Shown one piece after another: positions 22,131-34,000 of a stretch of DNA of 64,000 nucleotides (position 1 is its first letter; every line of letters begins with the position of its first letter). The notes below the pieces were generated by a model that worked only from the letters and a program-made list of their open reading frames with translations, searched no databases and was not told where the DNA came from. Position numbers and translations under genes: made by a program. The stretch covers positions 13,397,501-13,461,500 of the forward strand of contig NC_088303.1 in the NCBI RefSeq assembly GCF_032854445.1. The letters run 5' to 3'. This stretch comes from Liolophura sinensis. Taxonomy: Eukaryota; Mollusca; Polyplacophora; Chitonida; Chitonidae.

Positions 22131-25100
22131 CTGTGGAGAAGCAAAAGTATTACAGCAATTTGGAAAATCTTTCTCTTACATGTAGGAAAACAAGTACGCA
22201 CTTTAATATATTAATCCTTTACCAATTTTTTTTGCTTTTAAAACTCCAAACCCTAAGATGTTTTCCAGACTTTGGACATACATGTACTAGACTATACACA
22301 TATCATTAATCAGCTCTCAATCATTCATCACAAGTTTTTACTCCCACAAACTGATAAAACACTCATGTCACATTTTAATTTGGTGTTCAGCAAAAGTGTT
22401 ACAATTTGACACAACAGAAACATTTTACCAGAATCTTGACATATATGTGTTCGTTTAAGTAACGCACTTACTCTACATGCAAATTTGCTCTCAACAACTG
22501 CATCCTGATGCAGGCAAGAAAGAATCTTTGGACTTTCAGAAAAAACATGGTGTAAGACAAAATGAAATGTGATTCAAGAGAAAACATTACACAGAGTTTC
22601 AGATGAGTAAATTCATTCATTTACTTATACAATGGCGACCAGCATTATCGTGGGAGAAAACCAGACAGAGCATATGTGAAACCCACAACTACCTGCATGT
22701 CACTGGCAGGCCTTCCCACAAGTGACCAGAGGCGAAGCTAGCAAGAGTTGGATTTGAACTCACAGCAATCACACTCGTGAGAGGCTTCTGGATCATTGTG
22801 CCGCTCTAGCACTCTAACTACTACAAAGGCTCCCTTGATAGACATCCAGAAGAAACTTTGTGCAGTGTTTATACTTACCAGTCCAGTTTCCTTATTGACA
22901 CAAGACAAATTGATTTTAGTTTTGAATCGTACTAAAGGAGGGTCATCTGGGTATCTTTCGCCACATTCCAAAGTAAGTTCATACACTCTGCCATCAAATA
23001 TTGTCTACAATCAAAGCAAAGTTATCATTACTTTATTTTCACACAACTTTAGTGTCTCTTTCTCTTTCCACTGATATTTCAGACTGTCAAGTGCAGCCCA
23101 ATTCAGCACGATCATGTCACTGACATAATGATATTTCTAACAAACTTGACAGTAACATATAAACCCACAATGAACACAATCTCAGACAACACATACGACA
23201 AATTAGTAATTTTCCACCAGTTTTCTATGGGTATGGTACATGCAGAAAGACTTTCATTCTGTCCCTGGCTTAAACGTCATTTATTTCTAATGGTGAAAAA
23301 AGGGTGTAGATCAGTGGTCATAAAAAAAAAATTAAAAAATCAAAATTATTCACAATATTTTTTTGGTTTTTCCTTATCATTTTTATCATGCTGCGACAAA
23401 CAATTTACACCATAACCTCTGACCAAAACCTCCTTAAGATGAGACAGTCCATCATAACCATAGCGTTGTATGTGTAGTACATGTACATGAGCGTGGGTAT
23501 ATCAACAGACATAGTAATACAATCTACAAATCTCTGTTTGGTATCAGCTCTACATTAAACCATGAACTATGCTCCACATAGAGGTAGTTACCATAGTAAC
23601 TAGATACCAGCCACACAAAATTTCCAGCACTACCGGTATATTATAACCTATGAAGTACAAGTCCATGTACATACTCCAGACAACATTAAGCCTAATCACC
23701 TACAGTCATGTAAGCCTGTTCATTGAGATACAATATTAAGTGCCATATTGATTTTTGCTCAGAACTGATTTATCATATCTATTAATGTTGGCTTCACAAG
23801 GCTGTTAGTTCTACCCTCTGACCTCCCTGTCTGCATTTGAACATCAGAGAGACACTTACCCGGCCTGGTCCTATAATCATGCCATTCCATGAGGTCAGGG
23901 TGATGTCATCGTCCTGAGCCAGCCCCCAGCTGATGTTTCCGTCTCCACCGCCCTTCTGACCATCCTCTAATTCCTCCAGCAGTTTGAAGTTACGAGGCAC
24001 AACTACAAAGGTAGAATCAATAGTGAGTGATACCCTTTGACTCACTCACACACCAGGTTCTAAGCTGACCTTGTGTCACTTACAGCTAGAACCAAGTACA
24101 GGTACATGTGTACCAGCTGCAGTTTCATCCAGGAATTTTATTTATTTCATTGTTCTTTTACACCATACACAAGAATATTTCACTTGTACATGTACATCTG
24201 CAGCCTACATTACGTTGAGAGGAAAACCACCAGCGCCCAAGGGAAATCCACAACCATTCCCACGAATGGTTTCATCAAGGAGTAGGTGGTTAAAGTTACA
24301 TTTGTGCTGCCCAATTTGGCGTAGAGTAAATCGGTTTGGTTTTGATTGTTGTTTAATTGTCAAGGATTTTTTCACTAAATAAGCTGGAAGTCAATTTTAT
24401 TGGTGAAGGCTTCCGGAGTGTCTAGGGAAAAAACACCTTTTGACAAGTTACTGACAAACTTCACCACAATGACGTACAGATATTCGCACCATGTTTGTGG
24501 AAGACAAGTCATGTTCAATCAAAGTCAAATCGCAAAAACTGTCGCACAAGTGTTGTCTACCAATTACACGAATTATCACCAAAGTCATACAATGCAGTGA
24601 GACCAGGGCATTCTGCACATTCTCTGTACAAAGCATGACTTGGACGTACACCATCCACAAGGAAATGAGACACACTGACTTGAAATCTAGCTAAATCTAT
24701 CACTATCCTGAAATCCGGAAAGATTCCTAGCAGATTCCAATAGCTTTTCTTTACGAGTCATGATAAGAATCGGATTCCCTGATTCCTGTCAGAAGTAAAT
24801 CCCTGCATTCAATATCCCTCTCATGTCACTGTGCTTTACAGGTACGTTGAAAACCTGAGCTCAATACTTGCCAAGTCTTTGCTGAGATACCACCCTTAAC
24901 ATTTACCGTAACACTGATTCCAAGAGAAGGCTAGAAGTTTACGATTACACACAAGCATGATTAGATTTATTTATTTATTTGATTGGTGTTTTACACCGTA
25001 CTCAACAATATTTCACTTATACGACGGCAGCCAGCATTATGGTGGGAGAAAACCGGGCACAGCCCGGGGGAAACCCATGACCATCCGCAGGTTGCTGAGA

Positions 25101-28100
25101 GACCTTCCCACGTACGGCCGGAGAGGAAGCCAGCATGAGCTGGACTTGAACTCACAGCGACCGCATTGGTGAGAGGCTCCTGGGTCATTACGCTGCGCTA
25201 GCGCACTAACGGACTGAGCCACGGAGGCCCCCAAGTATGATTAGAGGTATGATTAGAGGACAGAGGTCTGAGCTACGAGTAGGTAAGTTTTATTCAGCAC
25301 CTGTTAATGGGTAGAAGCAGGTGAAAAATTGCATACAGCAGGCCAAAATCGATATAACCTGCTAAAACTAAATAAAAAGAAAAAAACAGCCAGCCAACCT
25401 TCAATTTGTGTAAAATGTCTCATGTGTTGGTGTAACACATAACGATTTTCAGCAAAATGGCTCTAAGCGTAAAAAGCAATCATGAAAGATTTCAAAAAAA
25501 AACCCCAAAAAAACATGAAACAAACTCCGATATTGTTGACCAGCACATTATTGCCTTGACTGTATTACAGTATTTACTGAGAGACATACAACAAGGTATC
25601 AGTCACATGTCATCGTACAACAACATTAAGGATCACTATGAAGCTTCTGTCAAATTGAGAGGATATTCTAGGATATATACACAAAAGACTCCAAGGCTAT
25701 TGTACTCAAAATATGTAGCATAGGTGTCTGTCTGGAGTTCCAGAATTTCCAGACTGCCTGGACGGGGGGGCATTGCCAAATTAATGGTCTCGGAGAGTGA
25801 GAACATATCAGAATGGTGATCCTAATAAAAGACTGAATTCTTTTTAAAAACCTGGACAATCTGTAGCAATATAATTGAGTGAGTGAGTGAGTGAGTGAGT
25901 GAGTGAGTGAGTTAGTGAGTGCTTGGGGTTTAACGTCGTGCTCAACAATTTTTCAGTCATATGATGATGACCAGCAATATAACTGACCACAGGCAAGTGT
26001 AAAATTAACCTCTGGCAGACGAAAAATTAAAGCTAAGAAGATACATGTAGTCTGCCGGCAATGCGAGAGTTAGCCCAAAGCTAGCAAAGACTTCCACTGG
26101 GACAATTTCACTAAAAAAAAGGCCTTGGACCCTACCTTATTTTTGCTATCCACCAATTCCCTAAATGCCTGAAATGTAATATGTCAAAGCCAGCACTGGT
26201 AAACCATGTTTCAACAGTCATCCAGCCGTTTAACCTTTAGAATCGGACAACTCAATTCAACATCTGCCATGTTTGGAATTTTTTTTTTTCAACTTCTGGC
26301 AAGGTGATGGACTGCCAAAATTTTATCCTACCCAAAATTCTCTTTAAGAACTGCATGCCCTGTGTAAACAGAATGTTGGGTAGGATATAAAATTTTGCCA
26401 GGTTATATAGGCCAGCTAGATGGAAATGTCCACCACCTATCTGTTAACATTGTGTCTGACAAAAAAAAAGGGCAGGGTGGCAACGTCCACCATATATTTG
26501 TTAAAAGAATCTGGCAATTGTAGCCAATGGTATTGGGCGATGCAAGACACAATCTTCTAACATTTCAAGCCATGTGAAAGCGTAGCGGTGACAACCTCTG
26601 CCGCAGTGGCCATGTTCAACGAGCACTCAAAATATACATTTAGTAAATTCTAGGTTACGCTTAACATACTCAATTACGATAATAATAAAGCAAAGTGAAA
26701 GATCATACCACTGTTTGGAGAATTGACAAGTTTTTTCGTTGTATTTTATTTATTTATTTGATTGGTGTTTTACGCCGTTTTTCTTTGTAACTGTTGCAGT
26801 AAAAATGGACATGTGTTCTGGGAAAAATGAAAAATGTATACCCCAAGAAGACCTTTTGCAATGGAAAAGGGGCCTCAGAGACAATTATAAGTTGGTGTTT
26901 AATGATTAGAGGGATAAGGCTGTGTTGGCAATCTCAACTTCCACGCATCACATTGCAAAAAAATAAAAAATCATACAAGGCCAAAATCATTGCATTCGGA
27001 CAAGAAGGCACACGGCACCTCCTGACGCCAAACCTTCGACAGCACATCGATTCACAAGGTCACTGTAAGTGCACTGAGTATGGGGCAAGCCAGTTTGTAG
27101 AAATCAGAAAACCCTCGCAACAGTACGATGTAAAACACCAATCAAATAAATAAATAAATACGTTATCTTGAATCCTCAACCTTTTTGTGTAGAAAGTGTA
27201 TAGTTTGTCATATTTTGAGTTTGATTTTGTCGCAGTATATTTACAAAATATCCCTTCCTTAAAGTTTGGCAACCCCATGTACACAGGCAAATAATTTTGA
27301 TTAATAAATTTCATGTAATTTACAGTACATGTAAATGCAAGTTACTCTTTCAGATATGAAAACAGGCTGAGGATTCGTGATTTCAGTATAGATTACATTT
27401 GTCCAAGTAAATAAAGCTTTTTTGAGCTTTGGATTCTTTTAATTCTCGCAGTCTCTGAGCTTGAGAATCCTAATGGATTCTTGCAAGCAATTTCAAAATT
27501 CTAGGCCTGATTAAATATAATTCTACTCCCCGAGCGGATTTACTTCAAAAATGGGTTCGTGGGAATTAATATTCATGCATTTAATGAATTTAATGAACAC
27601 TGAAAAAAAAGGTGCCGCTAATCCTTATAATCTGGATCAGAGATTAAAAAAATGGGGGATGGATTATCACTATGTAAGATTGCTTACACACCTACCCAGA
27701 GCAGTATGCAAAAAGATGTCACTTGTTTTCACACCTTTCATGAATAATTTTCCATCAACAACCAGCATTTCAACCCTAGTCATTAATTCTTGATTAACGT
27801 AGTCAGGCAACATGATTAGTCTTGGATTGTTTTTGGTTTTAATCGTCCTCTGTAGCCGGTCACAAACCGCTAGCATTGCCCTAGCTGTCAAATGGCCTTT
27901 GTGTTACTGTACACAGTTCACAATTTGTTAGAAGTTCACTTATTGGTTCACAGGAGGTACAGACCCAATGGGATAGCATGTATCAAAGCAACATTCACTG
28001 GAAGCCATCCACATGGTTGTATCTACTTTCCTTTCACTTTACCAGCAGGCAAAAAATTGATCAAACTAATGACGAATGAACTTACGCTTTGTTTTACATC

Positions 28101-30805
28101 CACCAAACCCTATCACCAGAGTTTATATACATATATTTAAAGCCTAATTTTTCCTCCCTGCTGTTAAAATTTAGCTGCCTGCCAGGATTTCTTATCACAA
28201 CTCCTGCCAGCCCGGCAAAGATTTGGCTGTGTTTGGTGGGTATAAAACCCTTCCGTCTTATTCCCTGAATCCACGCTTTCCTGAGGGTCAAATTGTCTGG
28301 AAACTTGAAAGAACTAACATTAGGGTTCTTCGACAACCTATTTTTACAGCCGCATGCAGAACAGCAAACCATTTCGTGGAGAAATTTGATATGTTTGTTG
28401 TCACTTGTGTGGCTTATTAACGCTCAACTAAATGGCGAAGCTCTTACAGCTCGTAAAGGTTGGACTTGTATGACGTCATTCAGCAGAGACTACAGAGTGT
28501 TGGCAGAAAAAATTCAAAAACCTAGTCTCATTATCTAGTGATTTTAATGCCGTATTACTCAGATCCCTGTACTTTTTTCCAATATGTTTTTACGCTCAAT
28601 TTAACAATATATATAGAGATAGCTAATTATGAATAAGTAACCAATCTGGACACTTATCCTTTAATATTGTGTCAAAAAAGGGCCAGGCATGGCAGGCATG
28701 CAGGATGGCAATGTCCACCATCTATCTGTTAACACTGTGTCTGACAAAAAAGGGGCAGGGTGCAAAACCCTTTAAAGAGACCTGGCTGGCTAGCAATAAA
28801 TATCTAACCAAAATTGATCTACAAATTTTGGTACTGTATATTAGCAATTACCATGTTTTAGCCTGACTCAGTGAGAAGATGCATTGGGATGTTCTTGACT
28901 GGCAATGTTTTGGATATCCTCTAAGAACCTTATGAGGTATCAAATGTTAAACGTGACCAGTTAGTTGTTTGAGCCTAGTCCCAGTGTCAGCCTGTTACAT
29001 GTAAAACAATAATGTTGTGCTGATTTGTTAACTCTGAATCAGTAAGGGCTCTTTCGTAAATATTCTCAAATCCAAAATTAGCTGTTGTAAGGACAAGATT
29101 GCTGCAAATGGCAGACTGATGTCAATGGGACACTGGCCGAAGTCTGAAATGGGACATTCAGTGATGCTGGACATCTCACAGCAGCTCAAAGTCACAGTGG
29201 GTAGACCAAATATGTCACAGATGAAATATGTTTTACATTCTGCAACCAAAGATTTGTGACGTGCAAGTTCTATGTCACACTAGCGTCACCTGTTTTGACA
29301 GGAAAAGCTGCTGGTACCCCATTCAATGAAGAATCTCCTTTTCAAAATGAACATTTGAAATGTGGGTGAGTGACCAACAAAAGCATTAACCTAGTCTTTA
29401 CTAATCCTCTAATTTCTTGTAATTCTGGTGGAAAATGATGTAGTCTGAGATATAACACAATAATGCATTATGACTTACTAGAAAAAATGTACAAAATTAT
29501 TTCTGAAGTTTTGCTAAAGTTGGCACAGAACTGTACGCTTGCACTGATGAACTGCTTCGTTCACCTGTCCTCGAATAACAATATCACATGATCTAAAACT
29601 AACAATACGACTAACAAAGGCCCCTTCCAAAAAAGCTTGGTATTTTCCTATCTGCACTTAAAACCCCCTTACCACTTTCTACCTGACGTTTTCTCAATCA
29701 GCTGTCCCTAGCCAAGGGGATCAAACTTCTCTTGGCCCAAAATCGGCTTCTGCTCAAATCATCAATTTTAGGAAGAAAACCCCACAAAAATCTGAACTGA
29801 CACCCACATTTGCCCTCCCAATGCTATACAGAGTATTCTCCACGATGGAGACTTTTAGTCACACTGACATGGCTCATGGCTGTTCTTCACAGATGAAAAT
29901 AATCTGCTGTGCATGACAAACAAAAAATGCACAGCTTGGAGAATATTCCACTCTGCATCATACTCATGCGTGCTAAGGTTAGAGACGGCAAATGGCTGTT
30001 CGACATTTTTGCTAGGTTGAGGATTAGAAATCCTTGATATGATCGTTACTGTAGTTGATTGTGTTTCACTAAAAGTGCAATCCCCTCAGCTAGGGCCTAC
30101 AGATTGAGAAAATGTCAGGTAGAAAATGCTACGGGGGCATCAGGTGCGGATGGGAAAGTACCCAGAGTTTTGGAAAGGGCCCTCTGCGACACTGTGTCGT
30201 TAGCATACAATGTCTAATTCATTAGGCTAATATAAAATAGACATGTAACACGAAAAATGCGAAAGGCTGACTTTGGATAAAAACTACATTGCTCATTTGA
30301 AAGAAGTACTTGGTAACACACTGTGGTGCCAGTAACAAAAACCATTTAGGCTAAAGTCTAAACTGAACACGATGTGTATTTGCTATATAGACAAATAAAG
30401 GACAATGATAACTGCTAACCTGCCGAGTTCACAACAAGACAGAAGTCTGGTTTTTCTGTACTTTGTGCTTGGCAGTAGGCTTAATCCCTGTCGCTGACTA
30501 CCATTATCAACCATATATGTTTAATTGACTTGAGTCCTGAGAGCATGCCATGCCGCTTGTCTGTGCCCAAGACACGAGACTATCAACAAATATTTCACCA
30601 CTTTTGCTTGTCATCGATTTGCTATGTTGTTTCTGTCCTTCTGTTTTTAAGTGAGATAAGTTTCATGGGATTACGGAAATTTTTGGACACAGCTCAAAAC
30701 TGTGACCACAGTGTGTTATTTCTTGACTCGAAAATCAAGAAGGATCGGAGATAATAATAGCTTACCCGTGCTGCTTTGAGAACTGTTTGCAGCCGCCATA
30801 TTCAT
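21990..30805 (-). CDS. UBE2V: Ubiquitin-conjugating enzyme E2 variant (UEV, Mms2/UBE2V family)
   Basis: The gene is complete: four coding exons on the minus strand (30766-30805, 23860-24002, 22879-23004, 21990-22130) join in frame to 149 residues, close to the roughly 145 of animal UBE2V2. UEVs pair with Ubc13/UBE2N and hold the acceptor ubiquitin so that K63-linked chains form, in post-replication repair (PCNA) and immune/NF-kB signalling. The sequence shows [59 protein letters not shown] and ENIKLPQPP, all family hallmarks. The catalytic cysteine region of active E2s is replaced by [15 protein letters not shown], as expected for a variant. One UEV covers both vertebrate UBE2V1 and UBE2V2. 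The start [13 protein letters not shown] follows a GC-richer region facing the neighbouring + strand gene. Confidence 0.95.
22615..22832 (-). mobile_element. SINE (family A), reverse, old
   Basis: Diverged body (GCCAGCATTATCGTGGGAGA-like, ACCCACAACTACCTGCATG) and head (CACTCTAACTACTACAAAGG) in UBE2V intron 3, close to exon 3. Confidence 0.82.
22879..23004 (-). CDS. UBE2V: UBE2V exon 3
   Basis: This 42-codon phase 0 exon from [20 protein letters not shown] to NKETGL is the central E2 beta-sheet with the conserved YP.DPP.VRF.TKI motif. Confidence 0.95.
23005..23859. other. UBE2V intron 2
   Basis: AT-rich intron; no repeat or hidden exon seen. Confidence 0.6.
23860..24002 (-). CDS. UBE2V: UBE2V exon 2
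   Basis: The exon encodes [20 protein letters not shown] to MIIGPGR. Acceptor TTTGTAG and donor GTAAGTG are read on the minus strand. It holds the N-terminal helix that contacts Ubc13. Confidence 0.95.
24131..24290 (-). mobile_element. SINE (family A) fragment, reverse, degraded
   Basis: Tail ATTTTATTTATTTCATTG and CAAGAATATTTCACTTGTAC remain; the head is lost. Confidence 0.7.
24966..25232 (-). mobile_element. SINE (family A), full length, reverse
   Basis: Complete from the tRNA-like head (ACTGAGCCACGGAGGCCCCC on the + strand) to the ATTT tail. It is flanked by the direct repeat CAAGCATGATTAGA / CAAGTATGATTAGA, a target-site duplication. Confidence 0.94.
25876..25985 (-). mobile_element. 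SINE (family B) 3' fragment, reverse
   Basis: (GAGT)n run then GTGCTTGGGGTTTAACGTCG and CAATTTTTCAGTCATATGA, the reverse of the family B tail seen whole at 41112-41470. Confidence 0.85.
26425..26510. repeat. Dispersed repeat, copy 1
   Basis: TGTCCACCACCTATCTGTTA, TTGTGTCTGACAAAAAAAAA and GGGCAGGGTG recur at 28680-28765 with few changes. Confidence 0.75.
26742..26781 (-). mobile_element. SINE (family A) tail fragment
   Basis: TATTTATTTGATTGGTGTTT then TACGCCGT only. Confidence 0.75.
27121..27160 (+). mobile_element. SINE (family A) tail fragment
   Basis: CAGTACGATGTAAAACACCA followed by ATCAAATAAATAAATAAATA, oriented opposite to the fragment 340 bases upstream. Confidence 0.8.
28094..28545 (-). 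pseudogene. THAP zinc-finger domain fragment, copy 1
   Basis: On the minus strand, ATG at 28372 opens [20 protein letters not shown], then [20 protein letters not shown] and [10 protein letters not shown]. This is the first two thirds of a THAP DNA-binding domain: C..C pair, F.FP motif and invariant W. After HSQ the sequence leaves the family, so the C..H pair is missing and the domain cannot be complete. About 170 bases upstream of the ATG also match copy 2 at 54.79-55.13 kb, so this is part of a duplicated or mobile element. THAP domains occur in P-element-like transposases and host regulators. Confidence 0.7.
28660..28770. repeat. Dispersed repeat, copy 2
   Basis: It matches copy 1 (GTCCACCATCTATCTGTTAA, CTGACAAAAAAGGGGCAGGG) and contains a second, internal GTGTCAAAAAAGGGCCAGG version. 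Confidence 0.75.
30766..30805 (-). CDS. UBE2V: UBE2V exon 1
   Basis: ATG at 30803-30805 (read on the minus strand) encodes [13 protein letters not shown] and one base before donor GTAAGC. An alternative ATG two codons later would give MAAAN. Confidence 0.85.
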
Positions 30806-30994
30806 CCTGGTGTTGGTCGCTGAAATCACCCTAATTAACGCTCAAACGAGACATTTAAAAACTGTACATTTTGGTAATGTTGTAATTTGAGTGGTTTAAA
30901 AGTAGAAATGTGACAGACCTATCTAATTTTTTTTAAAAATAAATTGCGAATTAGAAATCGTTAACCAAAACACAGCGCCCCCACTGTATACAAC
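30806..30994. promoter_or_regulatory. Likely bidirectional promoter
   Basis: Only 189 bases separate the UBE2V ATG (minus strand) from the ATG proposed for the + strand HEAT-like gene. Both ATGs sit in a CATATTCATCC or ACAACATGGCGGC context with GCGGC motifs. No TATA box is evident. Confidence 0.55.
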
Positions 30995-31040
30995 ATGGCG
31001 GCTGTCAACAAGGCGCGATCATGCTGGCGGCCAAGCGTTG
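30995..31040 (+). CDS. HEAT-like gene, proposed exon 1
   Basis: ATG in the context CAACATGGCGG encodes MAAVNKARSCWRPSV, leaving in phase 1 at GTTG|GTACTG. The donor is weak. Phase fits exon 2; otherwise translation could start at ATG 32394 in the exon 2 frame. Confidence 0.45.
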
Positions 31041-34000
31041 GTACTGTCTGGGATTTTTTAGTTTCTAACTTTTGCAACTGTTCCTTTCAACGGATGTAAC
31101 CTCAAGGGATAGGCGTGTGTTTGCTATAAGATTGATTGAAACAGTTTTCATGGGCTTGAAATGACTTAAAACTGTCATTGACTAGAATGTAACAAGGGAG
31201 ATCATTCATGATAGTGTCTAAATAGTTTGTCGTGCCTGATCGTGGGATGACAGATGAGAAGTAACCAAAGAGTACCTTCGGTCTAAATGTTTCTTAATTC
31301 GTGTACCATTCAGGTCATAGCATTAATGTTTAAATGTACATCTGGTCCATCTAGATGGAATCAGTGTGCTATTTTAAAATGTGGACATTTATCGTGATTG
31401 AAAGAGAGGTTTGACGTAAGACCATGCTCACATACCGTCATACGCCATGAGGATACTCATATGTAAGCCACTAAAGTTCTCCTTGCGTTCATACACAGAG
31501 AAACTTTTTTTGCCGTTTCTGTTGCAATTCACAGACATATAGGCTGCAGCTGGCACTTTCGTTTGTTTAGTGAATTCTGCTGTTAAGATTTCATGCAGCT
31601 CTGTGGCATATGATCAAACGTATGGTCAAACATTATTTAGGGAATGTTTCTATTTGAAATTACTAATTAATGGATGCATGCTTGCTTTTTATGTCTTAAT
31701 ACGCAGTTTAAGTTGTGTCCGATTTACACGTGCCAGCATGCCTTACTTGTGCCAACACGCGATGAAAACATCGTCAGCTCCAGGGCCTCAAAAGTCCAAA
31801 ACAAGCTATTGTTGGCATTTACAATGCACATATGGCATGCAGATTGTTTTGTTGTCTATCTGGTCATTTATGAGCCATAGTTCTCAAAATATCATCCAAT
31901 GTTGTCCATTTCACTATAGCTTCTCATGTTCTCTTTCACCTCGTCATCTGTTTGACATTGCCTTGTGCTCTTGGGTGTAAAAGTGGCCATAAACTACATT
32001 ACTGTTTTCCTCAGGACTAGGTTTCAGCCTGAAAGTTCAGCAGCTGCACTGCAGTAAAGAAACATGAGTATTGTGTCATTTTGTTGCATGTATAGCTTGC
32101 AGTGTCATGCTGCGAACTGCTTAAGAATGTTTCTAAGTATTCATGAGTCCCTTGAGAATTTATCCTCAAACTGCTTGCCTAAACCTCCCCAAACCACAAA
32201 ATCACATGGGCCATGCTGTCTGCACTGAAATCCGTAAGGGTGCTGATTGGCTGACCTACCTTGCCATGAGACAAGCTGAAACAATCGATAGCAAGAACTA
32301 CCGCATAAGAAAGGTATCCACTTCGTACTGCGCATATATAATGTTCATCTTACTTCTGTTTGTAGGATGATGAAAACCATACATTTATGAATAATGCACA
32401 CTGCATTGAAAATGCCTGGGAATTTTATACATGCGTTGAGTACAGCTAAAACGAGTGAAAAAGAGCGGCTTATTCTTGAGGAGCTCAGACAAGAGTTGCT
32501 TCCCTTGGACACAGTTCCTCCAACAGAATCTGAAGAAGACGTGTTTGAGCAAGAGTTCCTGAAATACGCCAAAGCATCATTTGAAGACAGCAATCCATTC
32601 CCAACAAAGAGTCCAGCAACTTTGTTCACGGAAGAGGATGACCTGAATCGTTTCACATGTTATCTGTTTGAGAGACGCTACGGTTGGTCAGAAGTGGGGA
32701 AGGACGGCCCCCGCAGAGTGCGCCGCTTGTCATGTGGTAGTGTTCTTCCATCGGACAATGTTCACCACAAGGCCATTATCAATGATATTCTGGGGATTTC
32801 CTGAAATGGTAGTATTTGATTCATTCTCTTTTACATTGTTAAAGAACTGTCATACTTTTGGACAAGAGGCATGGTATGTGTTAACAAAACATACATTTAC
32901 TTGCTTTACCCATCTAAATATTTTTACAAAAATGAGGCAGACACCTAGTCCATCTAGTTGAATTCATTGTGCTGTTTTAATATCCTCACATTTAACACCT
33001 CTCAAAAACATGGCGTGGACATCAAACTCACATTTCCATCCCACTTATGGCAATCAAACTCACCTCCTCTGCTCATTTATATGTAATTTTACCTCCTCTG
33101 CTCATTTATATGTAATTTCCATCCCACTTATGGCAATCAAACTCACCTCCTCTGCTCATTTATATGTAATTTCCATCCTACTTATGGCAATCAAACTCAC
33201 CTCCTCTTCTCATTTATATGTAATTTCCATCTCACTCATGGCAGTCAAACTCACTTCCTCTGCTCATTTATATGTAATTTTACCTCCTCTGCTCATTTAT
33301 ATGTAATTTCCATCCCACTTATGGCAATCAAACTCACCCCCTCTGCTCATTTATATGTAATTTTATGGTGGAATCCCCAATACTATCCTCTTAATTTACT
33401 ATCATCACCTATGAAACTAATTGACTCACTGCGTGGTGGTCACATTGACTTCAGCGGTACCAAGTGTCTCCCCATCTACAGCCTTTTTGAAGTGTCACGT
33501 GACCTACTTCAGGGTTTGAAATGCAATTGAACTTTGACATTGAAATGCTTGAGAAAATTATTACGTTTTGATTGTCGTCTGCAAGAACAACTTCAACCTT
33601 CTTAACTCGGTCTAAAATGGCATAAAAAAATAACTTTTTTAGGTGTCCGTTTTTTTAAGGAATTTTTAGTGCTGGCAAGTTTGGGTGCTGTGAGCACGGA
33701 CCTTGTTGAGATTGGCTCCATCCAGTTGGAGTGTGCAGATGTGCAGTGATTTGTTTGAGAGTCGGCGATGTTACGATTAATGTCAGAATTTTAAAATAGT
33801 ACATTGAGTCCATCTAGATGTGCTAGCAGACACATGTTGTCAGGGCACATAACATGTAGTCTGTGTTTTCAGGTATCGTCACCAGCCTTTGAGTGTGGAA
33901 TTGCTGAAGGCATACATTTACACACTACGCCAGGGTAAGTAATTGATCATCTAAGGTAAGAGATCATATTGACTCTGACATACATACATATATATGCATG

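Larger units (their letters stand above)
24003..30765. other. UBE2V intron 1 (6.8 kb)
   Basis: It contains SINE pieces of both families, a dispersed repeat (about 26425-26500 and 28680-28765) and a THAP-domain fragment. No other UBE2V exon is needed, as the phases close exactly. Confidence 0.8.

Noticed and set aside
31570-31980. 136-codon open frame upstream of the HEAT-like gene
   Set aside because: Cys/Ser/Leu-rich with no helical pattern, overlapping frames open too, no family resemblance; looks like chance in the first intron.
32143-32370. Open frame with KGADWLTYLAMRQAETIDS as an exon of the HEAT-like gene
   Set aside because: Splicing it into the next open frame meets a stop, and its phases fit neither proposed neighbour.
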